NCBI GenBank assembly: GCA_019648995.1
Contig: BLXT01007982.1
Span: 396,625 to 443,439 of the forward strand
Reading direction: 5' to 3'
From: Plakobranchus ocellatus
Taxonomy: Eukaryota > Mollusca > Gastropoda > Plakobranchidae
Length of the DNA stretch: 46,815 bases
Positions 43,035 to 46,815 of this stretch are shown here, piece after piece. Position numbers and translations under genes: made by a program. Every line of letters begins with the position of its first letter. The first letter of the stretch is position 1. Below the pieces are notes generated by a model. The model made no database searches. It had not been told where the DNA came from and was given only the letters and a program-made list of their open reading frames with translations.

Positions 43035-43409
43035 TTAGAGCGAGACAGATTTTGAATCTAACACAGAAGTAGCAAATCGAGTACTAGCCCTACCACATTC
43101 ATTAGTTGTATTATAAAACTTTGCTAACTTAGTTTCATTAAACCAGCCAGCGGTCTGAAGCACATGTGAAATATCCGTGCCTCTGGCTGCAACCGAAGAA
43201 GCTGCCACCCGTGTGCTATGAGCTTTAAATATTCTTGTGTTCACTTCAGATTTCGTTCGGATAAGTCTTATCTATCTAGCTAAAGTATCTTTGCTTACTC
43301 CATTATGGGGAGACTGCGTGCTCACAAAAAGTTGTAAAGAAGATCACAGCACCAGTTTTGTCTGTTTTAAGTATTGTTTCAAGCAAGTATTTACACAAAT
43401 GCGCCTATC
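43035..43409 (-). pseudogene. DIRS-like tyrosine recombinase, C-terminal fragment
   Basis: A decayed first part reads DRRICVNTCLKQYLKQTK and, after stops or frame changes, LFVSTQSPHNGVSKDTLAR. An open frame then gives FKAHSTRVAASSVAARG followed by LQTAGWFNETKLAKFYN. H-x-x-R and the final Tyr (A-G-W-x(7)-F-Y) are the catalytic signature of tyrosine recombinases of DIRS and Crypton type. The R of the first catalytic box cannot be placed. The gag-like neighbour points to DIRS rather than Crypton. Confidence 0.75.
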
Positions 43410-43429
43410 TTAGCGATACGCACCCAGTA

Positions 43430-44749
43430 TTACCACTGTTAAGGGATTTTTTTGAGAATTAGTTTTAAGTAAAGGTTCTTCATGAAATATAGCTCTGCCA
43501 TCGGAGATGTGCATGTACTTGGTGTCCAAGAAAAGCCTGTCGTCAGAATACATCCTGCCTGTGCAATGCATTAGCGAGTAGTGCCACACCACCTGACAGT
43601 TGCTCTACCACTTCATCTTCCCTGAGAGTTTTAGCGAGCTTATCAAAGACAAAGGCTACTGCTATTAAGCCTTTCAGCAGCCATTTTTTAATTCCTTGTA
43701 AGGAGGTGTCTCTGTATCTTGCTCTGCTCCCAACGTTTTTGAAAACCTTTGAATTGCAGCTCACGACATTTAGGCATTTGCAGTTCGATGGTGGAGTATA
43801 TTTAGAGGCAACTTGCTTGTGCATTTCTTTAGATAAGCCATCTGTCGAGACTTTGTCAATGTCAGTGGCAATATTTTCGTCAATCAATACTTCCTCTGGA
43901 GTGTCAGTCCCAGCTAAATTAACAAAATATTTAAGCTCCCCTCTCTCATTATGTGCCATATCTGATGTTTGACTGGCTCCATTATTGTCATTAACCATTA
44001 AGTCATCTCCGAGGGATGGCTTGATGCACCTTGACAGGACATATTTAGTGTCATCTCTGAGGGATGACTAATTGCATGATTTAAACCCAACGCCAAGGGA
44101 AGGGTTCTACAATGGTCACTGTCTTTGTTTGAGGAGTGGGGCCTTTTATTGTTATAAGTCATCTCCGAGAGATGACTTGGTGCACCCTGACAGGAACTTT
44201 GACTAGTTGCCTCATTTAAACCCAACTCTGAGGGAAGGGTTACGTAATGGTTAATGTCATCTTGATCCAACTCCGAGGGTTGGATGCTATCATTATATGC
44301 ATCATACGCACTTTTGATTTCCTCCACCACAAGTCAGAGCCATTGAAGATAGTAATTTTTCTTTCATCACAGTGATATCAAGCCCTTCCTGATTGGGTTT
44401 GCTCTTCTCTGACGAGGAGGAAGAGTGTGAATGTTTGCGCCTCTCACTTCCTTTTCCCCCTAGCTAGCAAAAATATATGCTGCTTTGCCTCACGAACCCC
44501 TTTTTCTGCCAGTAGATCTGCTGGTGTCTTTGTTTTCGTGACCAACGGTCAACGAAGTGCAGTTGCCAGGCTTTTGCCTGTTAGAGGGTTCTGTGAGGTG
44601 TGTGGTACATAGAGACACTGGCTCGCTTGGTCAGGATCATGCATATGCATACTTGCCTTCTTTGTTCCTTTGTTACCTTCCTGCCTTATATGGGCATTGG
44701 TATCTTGCACTGGTTTGGATGGGGAATTAGGTGCCTGGATGGTCGCCAT
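43430..44749 (-). pseudogene. DIRS-like ORF1 (gag-like) remnant
   Basis: The reading begins at MATIQAPNSPSKPVQDTNAH (44749) and runs through several frames. The segment 44330-43998 carries an internal duplication (SCQGAPSHLSEMT and SCQGASSHPSEMT). The segment 43998-43543 contains YTPPSNCKCLNVVSCNSKVF, then RARYRDTSLQGIKKWLLKG. This follows the P-x-N-C-x-x-L / D-x-x-L-Q-x-x-Q-x-x-L-x-K-G pattern of the gag-like ORF1 of DIRS elements. After a frameshift near 43560 it continues DDRLFLDTKYMHISDG. Frameshifts and the deletion after 43430 make it non-functional. Confidence 0.6.
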
Positions 44750-45232
44750 CTTTAAAAATCCTTTTCCTTAGGGTAAAAGTTAACAAACTAATGAAAATAT
44801 ACAGTGGATCTATAAAGGGTTTTCCTGTAGAATGCACTGTTAAAATTAGGTTACTACAGCAGTAAGAAATATATATGTATAGGCCTAGAGACATAAGAAA
44901 TTGATGATCAGCATGCCTAATGACTTGTCAGTCCAGCTCAAACGGCCAGGAACACAATGGTTACAAATAAAACACCAATTTAAGTCGATATTGGATGGAT
45001 AAGTCGTTAGGAAATAAAATCTCGTGATGCAGTACAACTTAAGCAATGTACTGAACCAAATGGAATAATAAATCCGATATAGAATGATTCTAAAACACAA
45101 AAATTAAAAGAAAACACAGAGCTCAATTTTTTGCGTGGTTTCAGAAGCAAAATGCTACAGCGAAGTGACTCACAAGCAAGGTGCTCGCGTCTCTCAGCTG
45201 AACCCCATGAATATTAAGCAGGACGACAGAAT

Positions 45233-45989
45233 CATACTTCTATTTCAATGAAGTCGTGTGTCCTTCTCCTGACCTTGTTAGAAGAGACTTGACATCACAA
45301 AAAATATTAACACCTGTTTAATGATAACAACTGTTCAGTCAATCCTCATTATCCTCGGACCATTACTCAATCAAACCTCATTATCCTAGGACTTTCAAAC
45401 TTTGTTGCAGTCATATATATTGCAAAGGACCATGAACACACTCAGTCACAACAATATCCCAAAGTTATGGAAGACCTTTGCACTTGTACAAATGCATCAA
45501 ACTGACAATACTTTCCTCATTCCTTTGGAAACCTTTAATACTTGTTTGAATTTTTGAATTTTGTTCATTGCTTATATTTAAAAGATCTGATGAGATAACA
45601 CAGCCTCTCTCTTTTGTGTTTGCACCAGAGGTCTGTCCACTTCTTGCTTGTCTCAGATATTTATTCTATCGTTCTTTGTCTTATACAACCTAAGTATGAG
45701 AGATGTGGTCCCTACAAATTTTGCAATATCTTTGATATTCCCTGGGGCATCAATTTTCCCCTCCCACCTATATCTAATCCTTCCAAATTTTGAACAGTCT
45801 TCTCCTAATATGTGATTTCATCAAAAAGACTTTGATAATAGTCGAGTTTAAAAGTACATTTTGTGTCCTATCATTAATACACAATATTTAATTTTTTTTT
45901 CGGGTTCCATGTTTTGCAGTATGCAGATTAATGCTTTACTGGTCAAAAGACAAATCATAAAGTCACCATAAAATGTTGCAAAACAAATG
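45233..45989. other. Spacer between the DIRS-like element and copy D
   Basis: Two near-identical words with CCTCATTATCCT lie at about 45337-45357 and 45367-45390, a short tandem repeat resembling a pogo/Tigger-type end. Open stretches on the plus strand are not recognised. No 5' exon of the phosphoesterase was found here. Confidence 0.4.
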
Positions 45990-46815
45990 CAGACATGCCT
46001 ACCCTTGAAAAATTTTTTGAGGAACATCAAGGGCAAAAATGCGGAACATTATATAAAAATGCAGAACAAACCTGAATATGACCAGAACTGTCGCTGTTTA
46101 AACAAAAAAAAAAAAAAAAAAAAAACCCACTCAATTCAACTAAGCTCCAAACAATCATAGTGGTGTACCTTTAGGACGGGGGAGAGTGTAGAGGATATCA
46201 GTTCCTGTCTAAATCGGCACTAATAACTAAGCCAACTGCTTAACATTTAGCCTCCGTCTTGCTTAACTTTGGGTCACTTATTTCAATGTTACCTTTGGAA
46301 TTCAATTTTATTAACCTTTCTCAAACAGAAAATTCCATTAAACATTTCCCTATTCTATCCCTAAAATGTGGAATGCCTCGATGCATTCTTTTTGAATACA
46401 ATGCTGTTGTCTTTTGCGGATTGGAGCTTCTGTGTAGAGGAATTTCTTTTCGGTCATTTTGAAGAGATGTAGACTTATCCAAGATACGCAGGCCTGATTG
46501 TATTATATTAGTTCTGTCATAGTATTATCGTGGGACTGGCAATGGCAAGAGTCTAGCATCAATGAGACAGTCTCGCACCGAGCCTAAGTTCAATGCTGGG
46601 TTTATAACTTCTCTAGGTGTATAAGACGCGTATAGGTAGTCTCGATGTCTCGATAATAAAGTTCATTTTCAATAGTACAGTTGACAAATTTAAAACGGGA
46701 AAACTATCCTTAAATTCTTTATTTTCATTAATATTGAAATTCTGCCGCGATGATTTCCTTAAATCGAGGTCGCTGATTTCAAATTTGCCGTCAGAATTTT
46801 CGTATTTGCTTTCCT
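45990..46815 (-). mobile_element. Dispersed TIR element, copy D (inverted, cut by window edge)
   Basis: The end CAGACATGCCTACCCTTGAA at 45990 is the reverse complement of the right end of copies A-C, so copy D lies on the minus strand. It carries the unoccupied ATGTTTAATGGAATTTTC site and the GTATCTTGGATAAG and CAATGCTGGGTTTATAAC landmarks (as read on its strand or inverse). It runs off the window within the AGGAAAGCAAATACG block. A poly-A tract of about 21 bases lies near its end. Confidence 0.85.

Larger units (their letters stand above)
42616..45232 (-). mobile_element. DIRS-like retroelement, internally deleted
   Basis: On the minus strand, a gag-like region (44749 to about 43430) is followed directly by the end of a tyrosine recombinase (43409-43035). 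A TTCTGTCGTCCTG motif with following sequence occurs at 45232-45163 (minus), 42992-43045 (plus) and 42660-42726 (plus), so the outer copies are inverted. The segments 42616-42696 and 42898-42990 are complementary over about 80 bases, like the internal complementary region of DIRS elements. Reverse transcriptase, RNase H and methyltransferase domains are missing. It is immobile on its own. Exact borders are uncertain because DIRS elements leave no target duplication. Confidence 0.7.

Noticed and set aside
43706..43972. 88-codon plus-strand open frame
   Set aside because: Antisense shadow of the DIRS-like gag region.
1..46815. CRISPR array or bacterial operon structure
   Set aside because: No regularly spaced direct repeats with unique spacers and no prokaryotic gene layout. 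The window is clearly eukaryotic.

Overview
The window looks like AT-rich nuclear DNA from an invertebrate animal. Both recognisable host genes are split by GT-AG introns, the replication-independent histone H2A.Z gene carries introns, and the rest is dense with decayed eukaryotic transposons (piggyBac-like, DIRS-like, LINE, tRNA-derived SINE, TA-target and other inverted-repeat elements). The many TCTAGA/CTAGAT-rich stretches remind me of gastropod molluscs, but that is only an impression. I see no bacterial-style operons, CRISPR array or clear tRNA gene.

Layout, left to right. At 1013-14564 (+) lies a complete five-exon gene for histone H2A.Z, 128 residues. Exon 1 codes for the start methionine only. 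Introns 3 and 4 are long (about 5.0 and 7.9 kb). Intron 3 holds a three-unit tandem repeat. Intron 4 holds three copies (A, B, C) of a dispersed element with CAGACATGCCTACC termini, and copy C is itself interrupted by a piggyBac-like insertion flanked by TTAA. A fourth copy (D) runs off the right edge in the opposite orientation. At 16461-16968 (+) is a broken piggyBac transposase fragment. From 17 to 27 kb there is no confident gene, only two exon-like islands on the minus strand and TA-flanked inverted-repeat elements.

At 27466-40747 (-) lie eight exons of a Cdc1/PGAP5-like metallophosphoesterase, a membrane enzyme related to those that remodel GPI-anchor ethanolamine phosphate. All exon phases join. 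The 5' exon(s) with the start codon and N-terminal anchor were not found. Its introns hold two tRNA-derived SINE remnants, two inverted-repeat elements, short tandem duplications and a broken Ser/Arg/Pro-rich reading frame.

From 41 to 45.2 kb is a transposon graveyard: an LTR-like TATA/AATAAA pair, two LINE C-terminal fragments on opposite strands, and an internally deleted DIRS-like retroelement. The last keeps a gag-like part, a tyrosine-recombinase C-terminus, inverted terminal repeats and an internal complementary region, but no reverse transcriptase.

The two host genes are unrelated in function and their 3' ends face each other (convergent). The region shows clear nested insertions: piggyBac-like into copy C, and a SINE inside a TA-flanked element. 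All calls were made by eye from the sequence, without database searches.
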